The notes: generated from the letters alone by a model not told the origin. A stretch of 64,000 nucleotides of DNA from Chimonanthus salicifolius (GCA_013350335.1 CM023535.1:25009617-25073616); one strand, 5' to 3'. Shown: positions 1 through 12,205, numbered from the stretch's first letter. Translations and numbers: made by a program.

Positions 1-3000
1 GATAAAAACACCGTAAAGCTCTGAGGTGTTTTGACTCTCCTAAATATTTAAAAAATAAGGTTTTATAAAATAGAAGTCCCTCCAAGAACTAAGAAACTAT
101 ACTTTCGAAAATCAAAAGGACAAACTAAAAATTCAGTTGACTTAGAATTTAAAACTTAGTGAAAACGTGAAATTTGAGAATTTAAATATATCAAATGAGT
201 GGTTTTCCAAATACAGTTAGCTTTTTGGGTCATAGTCGGAGAAAGTTCAGATAATTACAACTTTGTCAATACACTTTAAAGAGTTGGATCAATGAGCTTC
301 CAAACTCGAATTGAGTAAAACTTATACTCAATACAAAGCCCACTCCATAATCTTTCAGATTAATAGATCACAAATCACAGTTAATGGCTAATAACCACAT
401 AATTAATCACTAATTAATGTCAGAGTATTACGAAATATATATATAATTTTAGTTTTGTTCTTTAAGAAAAGACATTCATTAATATTTTTTATGTTAGAAC
501 TTAATATTTACATTATTTTTTAAAGACAATTATATAAATTATAGTTATTATTCTCTTCAAAAAATTGTGGACTATGATCTATAAAAAAAATGTTTCAAAA
601 GTAATAAAATAAAAAATTTAGGTGATCAACCACTTAAAACTGATTCCCTTGGCATAGGTAAGATGGCAATTAGTAAACAAATTTGTTAAAAGATCATCAG
701 CCTATCCCCTTACGACAAATATCATTAATCATAATAATTTTCTGTTACTTGTCACAGGATCTGCAAGTCTTTTGCAATGTCATTAATCATAACGCAATTT
801 TATCAAGAATTTACCATAGTACTAATAAATCTCAGGATATTAACTGCGTATGATATTTTGCCTATAAAAACGTAATAAAATTAAAAATATCGTCAATATT
901 TATGACATTTCTTCTACTGTCATGCCTAAAATTTATTATCTAAAACCAAAGCTAAAGTCCCAGTGCTAAAATAGACTCTGTGCTTAGTATTTGGACTAGG
1001 CTCCACCTGAAACCCGACCCAATTCATTTTCAAAACGAATATAGTGTTAGGTGCTAATCAGGCAGGGTTAGTTTCATCTCCTTCTTGTAATACTCAAATC
1101 TGAATTCAACCTTGGTGAATCCTATCCGAATTGTATATTTGCAAATCAAAGCCAGACAATGTAAACCTTATTTTAACATGTTAGTTATGGGTCAAGTTAG
1201 AGAATTGGTTCAAACCACCTCTTTAAGACTGGGCCAGTCAATTTGATTTGTACATTGTCAAACCTTAAGCTTAACATCTTCACAAAATAAGTTGGTGTAA
1301 ATGGATTCATTTATTAACGAGGTCAAAATACTTTTTTTAACTTCAATTAATTTTTCCACTTGGCTTCGAATTGAGTGAGTTGAGACACGAATTCCCCACC
1401 TCTGAATATAAAAGACATTGCAGATATGTTGTGAACCATATTTTCCTTTTGGAGATCCATTTCAAACCTTAACAGATAGATCTAATAGGGATCTCAAGGC
1501 TCATGTTGGATGGACAAGACCCTCTAATAAACTTCATTGGGTGACTAACCAACTGTTTTCTTATGGACTTGATTCCAACCATCTATCCAAATGCCATGAC
1601 TGTTTTCTACCCTCCAAGTAAGAAAAGCTTTTGTTGAGAGAGAGACAGGGAGACAGAGAGGGCGAGAGAGAGAAAGATTTGACCAAGTTTAAATACATAC
1701 ACTTTGCGCATGATTCCATGATTATTTGGTGAAGTAGAGGGAATTTCATATTGAGCTCTAACCACAAAGATTTTGTTTTCCACAACCACTGACTCCTGGG
1801 TTCAAATCACTTCATTCACCGATACATGCACATCCACTCTTTTCCCTCTCAGACTAGTCTTGACATAATTTCTGAGCATAAATACTTGACATATCAGTAA
1901 AATTTGGACAGCACTTCGGGTTTTTGTAGCAGTCCACTGTACTGCTTCAACAATGGATGCTGGTCATCTAAATAGACAAAGTCAACAAATAAGTCAAAGT
2001 CATTGGTCAGTTATATGGTATTAACATGACTTGTGGACTTGTGGCTCTGTGTATGGCGACCGTAGGGAGAGAATGCATACCCTTCCCTTCCTCCTCGATA
2101 AAAAATTGCATCTTCAGTGCAGAAGTTCCTCATGTACTAGCCAAATGCATGGTGATTTTTTCCATCCTTTTCTAAGTCACATAAATCCTACTAAAAAAGC
2201 CTGTGTGATCACGACATTGAACATCTTTGGAACTCACAATGAATTCTAATCACACATCACGACATGTCAAATAGCACCTCATTCATAATAATTCAGTTGT
2301 TCTAGCATAGAAGTTACGCCATATCAACCATCAATTAGAAATGAAATTTCTAACTCTCATGACATTTACAAAGACCCCTCATGGAGATGTGAATGTTACT
2401 TACATAAGAACTGAGAAGAGATTAACCCTCACTTTCGTTTGCCAAATCTCAAAATAGAATGTGCAATGCAGACACAAGAAAGTTCACGGATTATGGGCTC
2501 ATGAACACAACAGGATATTCTAAGGCTACTGTTGGTCACACAATAGGCAGCTTTCAGACGGCTTTTGATGGTTGCCATATAAATAGATAGTTATGAAATA
2601 AATGCACCAATGGTACAAATGCTATGATCTTTTTAATCAAGTAATGATTCAGATTATTCTCTTTCACAATGGGTGCTTATTATCATATCCTCTGCATCAC
2701 TCAACAAGATAACTGCACATTTCCTTAGCCAAAGGAAACAATATGTTCTATTTGTAAAATTTTAACCACGAGGTATGATCAGGTTATCTTGTGAGACCCA
2801 TGCTATCTTATTTACCCTAATATTGAAGATTGAATAAGACTACAAAGATGGCTTTGTATAACTCGCATTTGGCCAGAGTGGCTAGAACAATTTGTTTCAC
2901 ATTTTCAGACAACAATCAATTGAATCAATTGTTATGAACATCACATCAAATTGTAGACAATAACCTTCAGTATTACTATTCTACTCTCTAAAATATATAT

Positions 3001-3497
3001 TGTAAGTTAGGTCTCCACAAAAATGAGTTAGACCACTACCAACACAGAAATGTATCATAACTTGAATTGAACTTGACTAAGCACCACATATGACACCTTC
3101 AAATGTGTATATGTGGGGAAGGAAAGGCAAATAAGCACTGACCAGGATTGGTCCACTGCACCTAGTAGTTTTGTTTCCTTGTCTTGGAATTTAATGGGAA
3201 ATTGCTCTTGTTTTTGATTCATCAGTGTTATTTGTCCATTCCTGAAGAGACCTCAAAAAACAATGAAAGGTGAGAGTTAAGCAGTGGAAGCAAAGAAAAA
3301 TGTGTTTTGCCTCACCAAATTCCAATGAGAGTTTCCCCCTTGTTAACATTTACTTGGGCCCTTTCAGATAGAATCTTACCCAGACAAAATAAAGCCAAAC
3401 CCATGTTCTCACTCTCTCTCTGAGCAATTGTTTGATGGTTATTTCCCAATTATCATCCCCATTACTATCTCTCTTTTGTCATTTTTTTTTTTTGCAG
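1..3497. other. AT-rich intergenic DNA, no gene seen
   Basis: I see no convincing coding region or bounded mobile element here. The short open frames are unrelated to any family I recognise and have no splice or codon support. A GA-rich microsatellite lies at about 1637-1677. A stretch near 1780-1815 carries a box-B-like word (GGTTCAAATC) but no matching box A or flanking duplication. Confidence 0.6.
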
Positions 3498-3816
3498 ACA
3501 TGGAACCATTACAGGGCTAAGAGAGTCGAGAGACAGATAGATTCAGATTTTTATGAGGAGAGGCTAAAGGACAAGATGGTGCATGTGGGTGGGTCTCTTG
3601 TGTACACAAGAAACTCCAAGATACTGCAAGGCTATGGTAAAGGTGGTGGAGCTCCTGAGAAGTAACAAGGTTGAAGTGGAAATGTTCCCGACTGACACAG
3701 ACCTTTTAGATTTTGTTGCTGTAGAAAGCAATGACAAAGATGAGAGAGCTCACAGACTCATAGTTGTCGGGATAGTCAGAGCATCAGGAAAGATTTTTAG
3801 TTCTGTAAAGATGTAA
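3498..3816 (+). pseudogene. Receptor-like kinase last-exon fragment (cysteine-rich RLK type), frameshifted
   Basis: A pyrimidine tract and AG at 3481-3497 look like a splice acceptor. The frame that follows reads WNHYRAKRVERQIDSDFYEE...KDKMVHVG, which fits the end of the kinase C-lobe of plant cysteine-rich receptor-like kinases. Homology then continues in another frame as GLLCTQETPRYCKAMVKVVE and on to a PTDTDLLDF segment and a stop at 3814-3816. The switch falls in the G-rich run around 3583-3592 and needs a one-base shift. The subdomain XI motif, usually R-P-x-M in this family, reads C-K-A-M, so an invariant arginine is also lost. No upstream kinase exons (ATP-binding, catalytic loop, DFG) were found. 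This is a 5'-truncated, inactive relic. The family call is from motif memory; the exact subfamily is less certain. Confidence 0.72.
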
Positions 3817-4147
3817 TATTTGAATTTTCAATCATTGTCTAGAAGAAATCATAAACTTAACTATCATCTGTTTGAATTTAAGCAAGACGTTTTTGAGGCA
3901 TGGGTGGAAGGGGTAAAGTGGTGTCATGGTCCAGTGAATTGCGTCCTGTCTGACCTTTCAAATTATTGATTCTTCTAGACCAATTACCACAGAGGTCGCC
4001 ATAGTGAAATTCTCTACAACAATCCACTCACTTATGAAAATCTCCCCTTGTTCTGCTAATGTATATCCAATTATATGACTTCTACAGCCCATAATTAGAT
4101 ATGCTGACGAGTGGTGGAGGGCCACCAAAGAACAGAAAGAAACATAC

Positions 4148-4435
4148 CAGCTTTCCATTAGTACCTTGTCCTGATTCATGAGCACCAAGGCAGATAAGGA
4201 AACACCATCTTGGTTCCTAACCAGGAATTTGTAGATGGGTGCAAGACCGTAGACCCTCTCCACCCAGCCATCCTCATTGGTCTTGGGTGAGCAAGTGAGG
4301 ATGGAGTAGCTGGCCAGAAGGCGAAGGATGCGATCCAACATGATGGCTGCATCTGGGTTCTTTGTGGGGAGCTGAGAGACGATCTCAGACGGTGATACCT
4401 GTGCAGCAGTCCCAAATTCAACTATTATGATTTCT
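4148..4435 (-). pseudogene. Caffeic acid O-methyltransferase (COMT) exon-1 fragment
   Basis: The minus strand encodes about 95 residues running through [39 protein letters not shown] and [11 protein letters not shown]. This is the N-terminal dimerisation and substrate-lid part of plant class II O-methyltransferases of the COMT type (lignin pathway, cytosolic). The frame is open up to a GT at 4147-4146, matching the usual exon 1 end just after the ESW residues. The first 45 or so residues of a normal COMT are missing upstream: the match stops near 4435 and runs into unrelated sequence. No later exons with the SAM-binding domain or catalytic histidine follow below 4147. It is therefore an exon fragment, not a working enzyme, although its reading frame has no stop. 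Confidence 0.85.
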
Positions 4436-6233
4436 TCTAGATAACGATTTTAGGTGAATGCAGGAAAAGGCCACTTGAACAACAATGATGCACCACTATA
4501 GTTTGCAGTGGCTCGAGATCATTTGCACCGGATGGTGGACCCATCTTTGAAAAAATTCTACTAGAAGAATGTTGGAACCATATTTGATTCAACTGTTGAT
4601 CATTGCACATCCGCAGGTAAGATTACTTGACAATACAAGAGGTTTCAAATGCAAAATTCCATGGTGGGAACTGTCTATCTCATTGTCCATGTACAGCGAA
4701 GGCAGGACATCCCAAGGGAATTCATGCCTGTAACATGTTGATATGTTAATTTAAAGCCTTGTAAGTGAGCACTCATTAATTCAATACAGCAAATATATAG
4801 TGAATCCATTTGCTGCAAGGAATTTATCTCCATAATTAAACAAATCATTTAACCAAGGCTATAGTCAGCTGACAGATAAAGGTCCCAGAGTTTGTATAGG
4901 TCTAATGTTAATCGCTTCAGATGGTTATTTGTATGATCTTTTCAGTTTGGTGTTTGCAACATCGAAAGTGAGTCTCAGAATGTTTTTACATGGCTGGGGG
5001 AGGAGAGCACTGATCATCTATTTGTCTTAATTACGTAATGCCATTACTTGTAAGCACAGTAAATTATAGTGTGGAGAGATTCAAAGTTGATAAATTAGAA
5101 TAGTCGATTAAACTGAAACCTTCTGTCAGTAATTCAGACCCTGTATATTGGTATTCAGTGTTAGGTACAAAGCTGATGAACAAAGTATAATGTTGCCTTT
5201 CTCTGGTTAATGCCAAGTTTCATGTATTTTACAAGTGTTAGCCTTTCCCAGTAGTCAACATCACATATTGATTAGTGCTCACTATGAAACTATCAACATG
5301 ACAGATACATGGACGTTCTCAGAAAAAAGTGAAGCCAAAAGCTTGGAGGGAGATACATTTGGTACAATGTGATTTTACAGAAAACTTTGGAACTCAAAAA
5401 TTCAACACCACAAAAGAGGAAAATTTCTTTCCAGATATCATCTAGAGACCCTGTAGAGAACTCTCAAGTGAGATCACATACAATCAATCCGAAATATTTG
5501 CAATCACCTCAACCTCCATGAATGATCGCATTTTTTCAATAAGTTCTCCAGGGAACATCCAAATAGCCCCATCATATAGTAAAAATCCATGAATACTTCA
5601 AATCCGAGTGTTCCAATCAGTCTCACAATATTCTTACATCTTCAAACACTCAAAAAGCCAAACATCTGGAAAAAGTCAACCTAACTGCTAGAGTCTACAA
5701 TATATCAAAATCACAATTATACTAAGAGTGAAGAGCAATTCTCAATCATTAATAGCTGGAAAATAATCATCGTAAATGCCAGAGATTACACATAGATGAC
5801 CATGACCCTGAAGCTTGCCTATGGGCATAGCAAACAGGAAGGGAAAAGAACTTCAGATGATAAAAGTCATTCAGCTACTGTTAGTTCAATGGTAAGAGCT
5901 ATCTTTTTAATTTTTCTCAAGGAGACACACACAGTGAGAGACAGAGGGAGAGATCAAGAAGAAGAAAATGTAATTCAGACCTTGTATATTGCATTTCATG
6001 TACAAGTTGATGAACAAATGTAAAGATTTTTCTTCTCTAATTAATGTGATGTTCTTTATTTTCATTGATACAAAAAATATGCCCCAAAACCCGAAAATAA
6101 GAACATAAGTCATAACAAATAACAGCGGAGAATAATACAATTTTTGAAGAGCAATGGACAAAAATAAAAAGGTGCTCATTATGTTTTTTAGAAAAAAATG
6201 AGAGAACCCGGGCCGTAGAAAAACAACCAGAAA
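4436..6233. other. Intergenic DNA between gene relics, nothing recognised
   Basis: AT-rich sequence separating the COMT fragment from the DREB2 relic. No coding similarity, terminal repeats or target duplications were recognised on either strand. Confidence 0.55.
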
Positions 6234-7584
6234 TCACTTGAAATCATTGAAGGGAGTCATACATCTTTCAATCTCAGCTGATGATCCAGGAAAGGAATTG
6301 AAGAGGTCCTCATAAGTTGTCTCTTGCTCGCAATGTGGGTCATATACATTGAAGGCATTAAAAAGTCCCCCATCAGTTGGATCTTGATCACCAAAAATGG
6401 AGCTCCAATAGTTCTCTAAAAGAAGATCAATGGTCTCTTTCCTCACTTCTGACCGCAATATGTTCATGGGAACTTCCATGTTTGACATTGTTATATTTCC
6501 TCCAAAATCACCATCCATCTGTTGTATTAAATCTTCCACATCAAACATGGAATCTCTGTTCTCTGATAGATGGTCAATGGTCTCTTTCCTCACTTCTAAC
6601 TGCAACATATTCATGGGAAGTTCCATGCTTGACATTGTTATATTTCCTCCAAAATCACCATCCATCAGTTGTATTAAATCTTCCACATCAAACACGAAAT
6701 CTCTATTCTCTGATAGATGGTCAATGGTATCTTTCCTCACTTCTGACTGCAACATTTCATGGGAAGGTCCATACTTGACATTGTTATATTTCCTCCAAAA
6801 TCATCATCCATTAGTTGCAAGAAATCTTCCACATCAAACATGAAATCTTTCTTCTCTGATAGATGGTCAATGGTCTCTTTCCTCACTTCTGACTGCAATA
6901 TATTCATGAGAAGTTCCATACTTGACATTGTTATATTTCCTCCAAAATCATCATCCATCAGTTGCAAGAAATCTTCCACATCAAACACGAAATCTCTGTT
7001 CTCTGAGAGATGGTCAATCGTCTCTTCTCTCACTTCTGACTCCACTGTATTCATTGGAGCTTCCATTCTCGATACTGTTCCATCTCCTCCGAAATTATAC
7101 TCACAATCATCTCTTGAATCCTCTAGTTTGGATTCCTTAGTAACAAAACTTTTGGAATGGTGTGAAGTCATTGTAGGCTCATATGAGGATTGCAATGTCA
7201 TTGGTGAACATTTTCGGTCATTCCATTTAGATAGATTAAGTCGCGCCCAAGGGCCATACATAGCCCTTGCAACTTACATCATATGTAAGAGTTGCTGCCT
7301 CTGCAGTGGAGAATGTACCAAGCCAGAGTTTTCTTCCTGTTGGTTGTCAGATCTCAGCGACCCATTTCCCTGAAATGCGTTGTCTTACTCCTCTGTATTT
7401 GCAGCACAAGTTCTCAGGTCCTCCCTTCCCTTCCATACAACCCTTTTTTGAGCTCTTGGCAGGCATCTTCCTAACTCGTTTGTCACCATCTTCAAGAAGA
7501 TCCAACTGGTTGTTAATCTCTTTCCACTTTGCTAGAGTTTCTCCTCCAGAATTGCTTCCATTGCATCTGCTTCTTGCTCTCTTC
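6234..7584 (-). pseudogene. DREB2-type AP2/ERF transcription factor pseudogene with amplified acidic tail
   Basis: Read on the minus strand, 7584 downwards gives a basic RKRARSR stretch, [10 protein letters not shown], then [20 protein letters not shown] and the AP2 domain ([33 protein letters not shown]). This order is diagnostic of the DREB2 group, nuclear activators of drought and heat genes. Defects: a TGA at 7347-7349 replaces the arginine after WVAEI; the tryptophan of the RxWGKW motif is serine; a one-base insertion near 7265-7280 shifts frame between the beta-sheet half and MYGPWARLNL; another one-base loss lies near 6755 in the tail. The tail holds four full and one partial copy of a 49-residue acidic repeat, then a normal-looking acidic C-terminus ending at 6234. 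An AG acceptor-like site precedes 7584; the start exon was not found. The family call is firm. Loss of function follows from the breaks if the sequence is correct. Confidence 0.88.
6430..7075 (-). repeat. 147-bp tandem coding repeat in the DREB2 relic (49-residue module)
   Basis: Anchor word CCTCACTTCT (plus strand) recurs at 6441, 6588, 6735, 6881 and, with one mismatch, at 7028, spacing 147, 147, 146 and 147 bp. Each full unit encodes a SEVRKETIDHLSENRD start, a FDVEDLLQ-like acidic/hydrophobic core and an FGGNITMSSMELPMN end. The single 146-bp spacing causes a frameshift between the second and third units. The FDVEDF core resembles acidic/aromatic activation motifs in DREB2 tails. Confidence 0.92.
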
Positions 7585-9599
7585 CTGATAATTGATATGC
7601 ATAGTTAGTATAACAATGGAAAGGAGTTAGCACCAAAAATTTCTGATCTAAGAGAATAAAATCAGTGAGAAAAGTAAAAATGAAAACAAATAGCTTCCTA
7701 ACCCAAATTTTTTGTATAGTACTAACTTTTATCGCTTTATCACCGTAATAACTATTTTCCTCAGCCTATCTGAGCCCATAGGACTTCAACCAACAAAATT
7801 AAGGTTGCAACCGTAAACACTTTCCTTGTATGCTAGAGGCCCTTGTCCACAATTCCCTCATCTTAAGCAGAATTCAGATGTTGATATTCAGGTTAGCTTT
7901 CCTAAAGCAGCAGGTTTTTTTCTTTCTTTTCCATTTTTTTTTTGTTGGAAATTTCTCAAAGTACTAGAATTGAAGCTAATTTGAGACAGTTTGAGTTCAC
8001 GCAGTGGACCACAAACTACCTTAAAGTCAAGTTTAAGGATTTGTAACTCTGAAACAACAGTTGTATTTTCATTTTTTAGGCTATGTTTTAGTAAAAGAAA
8101 AAAAAAACAGTTTAATTTATAGTTTTCCAAATTTCAGAATTAGTAATTTCTAATAATTATAGAATTGGGATAATCTCTGTAGTGGCAATTCTGTCTTTGG
8201 TAGCACTGCAAAAAACTAGGTGGAATCTGAGAATTTCATAATGGAAGTGATTCAGGCTATGGATTTCTGAGTATTTTTACATGTTCTCTTGAACTTGAAA
8301 TCAATGGGATTTCCATAATTTTTATTCTAAAATTGGGAGTTTACAAAGCATAGAATTCTTTTAGGAATTTTTATAAATTTGTAAACTTTTTATCCTGCAT
8401 AAGAATTCTGGGCTTTGTAATTCCCAAAATTTTAGAATTGAAATTCCAAAATAGAACTTTAAGAAAAGTAATTAGAAATTCTTTGGAAATGGAATTTTGT
8501 CATCATCATCATCTAAATCCTTTAATCCCCTAAACCTAGAGTTGACTTTTTGTTTGATTTTAATGCCTACATGAGGATTTTGGATTCAAAACATGGAATT
8601 TTTTATGAATTTTTAGATTACTCAAAATTTCATGTTCAACTATGAACCAAACAGGAGCCAAGGATTGTGAATTGGAGTTTCCCCATCTAGGGGTAAAATA
8701 GAAATCCAATTTGCAGTTAACTTCTAATTTTTCCAATTCGTTTGATTCAAACAAGACAAGTCAATTTATGGATTTCCGTTCATCAACATGCAAGTTTTGA
8801 TCCCTTAAACTTAGGATTAACAATTTTCATTCACGGAACCCTAATTTATTTTTTGTTTCTCTTCTTCTTTTTCTTCTTGATCATGACAAAACCCAAAAGA
8901 AAACGAACTAAAAAAACAAACGATTTATGTCCTCTTCTACTTGTTCTTAACAAAACCCCAAAAAAAATTGATTCAAATCTATTCATAACCTGAAAAGATC
9001 GATTCAAATCTTCTTTTTCTTCTTCTTAACAAAACCTAACAGAAAAAGAAAAAGAAAAAAACCGATTCAAATCTTCTTTTTCTTCTGCTTAGCAAAACCC
9101 AAAAGAAAAAAGAAAAAGAAAACCGATTCAAATCTTTTTTTTCTAGAACACCAAAACCCATCGTTTATATTAAAGAAAATCCCAAACAATAAATCATAGA
9201 TTCTGATAAAAAGAAATTCTACCTTTCCCTCTCCATCATAAATTCTTTCTTTGAGATAGATTAGATCAATCCTTCTTTCTTTCGTTCAGATGTTTGATTT
9301 TGTTCCTTCTTTATTGCAGAGAGAATAAATTCTTTGCTTTTCTTTCTTTCTTTATTGCAGTGAGATAGAAAGAAATCAAACGTTCATGCAGAGAGAGAGT
9401 GCAGACGTTCATGCAGAGAGCGATAGCAAACGTTTGAAATATCTTTACCGCTCTGTTCTCCTTATAGACGAAGAAACTGGAAGTTGTGAACTTGAAATGA
9501 GAAACTAGAAGTTGTGAACTTGAAATGAGAAACTGGAAGTTGTGATCTCAGAAAATACTTACGTGGAATTTTCTAGTCCTTGAGCAACTGGGCCTCGCA
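7585..9599. other. AT-rich intergenic DNA with simple tandem repeats
   Basis: No gene seen. About 8925-9145 contains three to four imperfect ~62-bp units each built from CGATTCAAATC followed by a TTCTTTTTCTTC tract and an AAAAAGAAAAAG tract. About 9473-9546 contains 2.5 copies of a ~29-bp unit (GAAACTGGAAGTTGTGAACT). Between about 8083 and 8660 there are weakly mirrored ends (GGCTATGTTTTAG and the complement of a CCAAACAGGAGCC end), suggesting an old MITE, but no target duplication was found. Confidence 0.5.
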
Positions 9600-10699
9600 A
9601 CTGCCTATACTCGGAATATAAGATGCATAAAAATCATTCAATTTGATTAATCAAGTTATTTTTAAACATTTATCATTCATTTTTAAATTTTAATTTTAAT
9701 TTTTAAATTTTTTGTGACTTTTTAAAACATGTAAGATCTTGAAAATTGAGATAGATCTTGAGCAATGAGTGGTTTCAAGTTGATGAACCCACCCATGTGC
9801 CTAGATATAATGCACTGTTGTAAAAAATGCTTATGATAATTGTGAAATGTTATGATGTTGATCATATGAAAAAAATGTAATACTGCTTCCACGTGCCCTT
9901 TACTATTGAATCAATATCAGCCATGTGTGTGAGATGGTTTACATCTACTGGACCATGGGTGTCGACAGTTGCTGACTTGAGGAGTGTCAGTATGAGCCAT
10001 GTGAGGGCCAGAGATGTACTTGCAAGGATGTATTTTAACCGTGTTAGGACTTAATACAATGATCTCAACGTAGTATGTAGGCGTTACGTTGGATGACAAC
10101 AGTAATTGATAAGATGATGAATTGTGGAAATGATGATGGAATTATACTTGATGTTAAGAATTTATTATCAAGCATGAGATATTATATTGCAACTGTTGAT
10201 TATGTACTAATCTGATGTTTCATTAAACTGCACTGTTATATTTCCTTCACTGGGCTAGTTAGCTCACCCCACTCGTTTTTCAGGAGATGTGCCCGAGGAG
10301 GAGAACCCTCTGTTTGAAGCATAGGATGGATAAGTTGCGACATTACTTTGGGATTCCCACTAAGGGAAATTCCCTTATCTTTGCTTTTTGGTTCTTTGAA
10401 CCGTTTGCTTATGTAAAGTACCGGGTGTGGTACTTAGTTTGTATTAATGTGATGTATTAAACTACCATGTGTCCGTAGTTACTTTGATGCTGAAATAATA
10501 AATCGTTGTTGGACTTATGTGTTTATGTTTGTGTTTCTTTGGGGTAGACTTATGGTATATGTTTGAGTTCACATGTTGAAATCATATGTGACCCTTAGGC
10601 CCAACCGTTGATCCGGCCCAGTTAAATTGCTTGAGGTAGTTTAGTTTAAAAAAAAAATCAGTTGCGTTCTGGGCCCACCTTTCAGGTCGGGGCGTGACA
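9600..10699 (+). mobile_element. Truncated or solo Ty3/gypsy-type LTR (3' part)
   Basis: The segment ends in GGTCGGGGCGTGACA, the form of many plant gypsy LTR 3' ends. It contains an LTR-like block around 10250-10310 (CTAGTTAGCTCACCCCACTC). No matching TGTCACGCCCC start or target duplication was found on the left, so the left edge is approximate and the element looks truncated. No internal coding region is attached. Confidence 0.6.
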
Positions 10700-11085
10700 A
10701 TATTAGTAATAAAGTAACAGTATTTTTTAAACTGTTAATCTAACTTTCAATAAAAAAAATATTATCCATAAAAATTGTTACGAATTCAATTCAAAGTCCA
10801 ACGTACCAAATACATTCACTCTTTTTGCTTGAGCTGTCATCATATTTTACTAAGTAGCAGTAGCTTTGTTGTAAATTAAGGTGGTTAAATTATAAATTTA
10901 GAAGAAGGGTATTTTGGTAAAATAAGTGGGTAAAAGCATCGAGGAGAGGTCAGATTCCCAAGGGCATTTTGGTCTCATATGAGAAAATGAAAGTGTGTAT
11001 ATGCTTTACTTCAATGCCTCCTCTATTGATTAGAAATTATTAGAGACCATTTTAATATTAAACAAATTAAACTACTTTTTTAATA

Positions 11086-11623
11086 GGCGCCGTGTATAGA
11101 CACCTGATTTTTTTCTTCTACACACCCAATTTCAAAAAATCGAGTGAAACTACCATTCTACCCCTCCCTGTTCTATTCATCCGAACGAACTGTCAGTTCA
11201 TTTTCAGCTCGTTCGGATGAATGTACTCATTTGAATGAACAAATCAATGTAGTTTCAGTTCGTTCGGATGAGTATTCATTCGTTCGAATGAACAGTTTTT
11301 TTCATTCGAATGAATGAGTCGAATTTTGTGAAGGATTGACATATATATGTTCATTCGTTCAAATGAACAGTTTGATTCATTCGAATAATGTTCATTCGTT
11401 CGAATGAATAGTTTGGTTCATTCAAAAGAATAAACACTCGTTCGAAGGAATGAAAATTACATTAAAGTGTTCGTTCGGATGAGTACATTCATTCGAACGA
11501 ACTAAAAATGAACTGAAAATTCATTCGAATGAATTCATACGCGGGGGTAGAATGGTAACTTCACCCAAAATTTCGAAAATGGGTGTGTAGAGGTAGATTT
11601 TCCGGGTGTCTGTATGACTCGCC
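11086..11623. mobile_element. TIR element (Mutator-like MITE) filled with TTCGAACGAA-type palindromes
   Basis: The ends are imperfect inverted repeats about 85 bp long, GGCGCCGTGTATAGACACC on the left against GGCGAGTCATACAGACACCC read inward from the right, both containing CTACACACCC and ACCATTCTACCCC. They are flanked by the direct duplication TTTTAATA (11078-11085 and 11624-11631). No protein is encoded. The interior is a dense set of palindromic words such as TTCATTCGTTCGAATGAA. Long G-initial TIRs suggest the Mutator superfamily, although the clean duplication I see is 8 bp, slightly short for that group. Confidence 0.75.
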
Positions 11624-11754
11624 TTTTAATATATTAACAACAAAGGGTTTCCCCATTTGATTATACCATGCAATGTGGCTAACATGAATCGTGCGTACGT
11701 ACCTTTCCCTTCCCAACACAATTTTATTTTTAAGTTTTAATTCTTATCTTTTCT

Positions 11755-11964
11755 TTTTCTTTTTCCTTTAAATATAAACGGGTTATGTCGAGTCGAGTCG
11801 GGTTAATTTTAAATTTCTCAACCAAACCTGACCCAAATTTCATATGGGTTTTTATTTTCCCAACCCGACCCGTCCCGAAATATACAAATACATAACCCAA
11901 ACCCATTGATTTCTCGGGTCGGGTCATACGGGTTGGGTTAAAACTTGACCCAAGTTTCACCCCT
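11755..11964. mobile_element. Possible end of an older hAT-type element
   Basis: The right end reads ...AAGTTTCACCCCTA, the reverse of the common plant hAT terminus TAGGGGTGAAAC. The interior is rich in GGGTCGGGT-type words found in such elements. No left terminus or target duplication was found, and the SINE at 11981 lies directly beside it. Tentative. Confidence 0.3.
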
Positions 11965-11980
11965 AATAGATAGCATTAGA

Positions 11981-12205
11981 TAACCCCAAGGGGTTATCCC
12001 AATTGGTTTGAGAGCAAGATCTCTAGAGGGTGGTCTTGGGTTCAAACCATGGGAGTTCCAATGAAGGGCCACTTCCCATGGGAATATGTATATAGTAATG
12101 TCCCATCGATTAACCCGGTGTGTGCGGATAGGGGGGTTTTCACACACCCCAGAGGACTAGTCGGGTGCGATACCTGGACACCTCCGGACCTTAAAAAAAA
12201 AAAAA
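11981..12205 (+). mobile_element. tRNA-derived SINE with 16-bp target duplication
   Basis: A box-A-like stretch (CCAATTGGTTTGAGAGCA) and a box-B-like GGTTCAAACC about 30 bases later form the RNA polymerase III promoter of a tRNA-derived SINE. The copy ends in a run of A. It is flanked by perfect 16-bp direct repeats AATAGATAGCATTAGA at 11965-11980 and 12206-12221. Length is about 225 bp. It carries no coding capacity and would be mobilised by a LINE. Confidence 0.9.

Noticed and set aside
1740..1860. Possible SINE from a GGTTCAAATC word
   Set aside because: No box A at the right distance, no tail and no flanking duplication.
6377..7373. Long plus-strand open frames opposite the DREB2 relic
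   Set aside because: They are the complement of the 147-bp coding repeat; the minus strand carries the AP2 domain and family motifs, so the plus frames are shadows.
8083..8660. Possible MITE with GGCTATGTTTTAG-like ends
   Set aside because: The mirrored ends are weak and no target duplication could be found, so it is only mentioned within the spacer entry.
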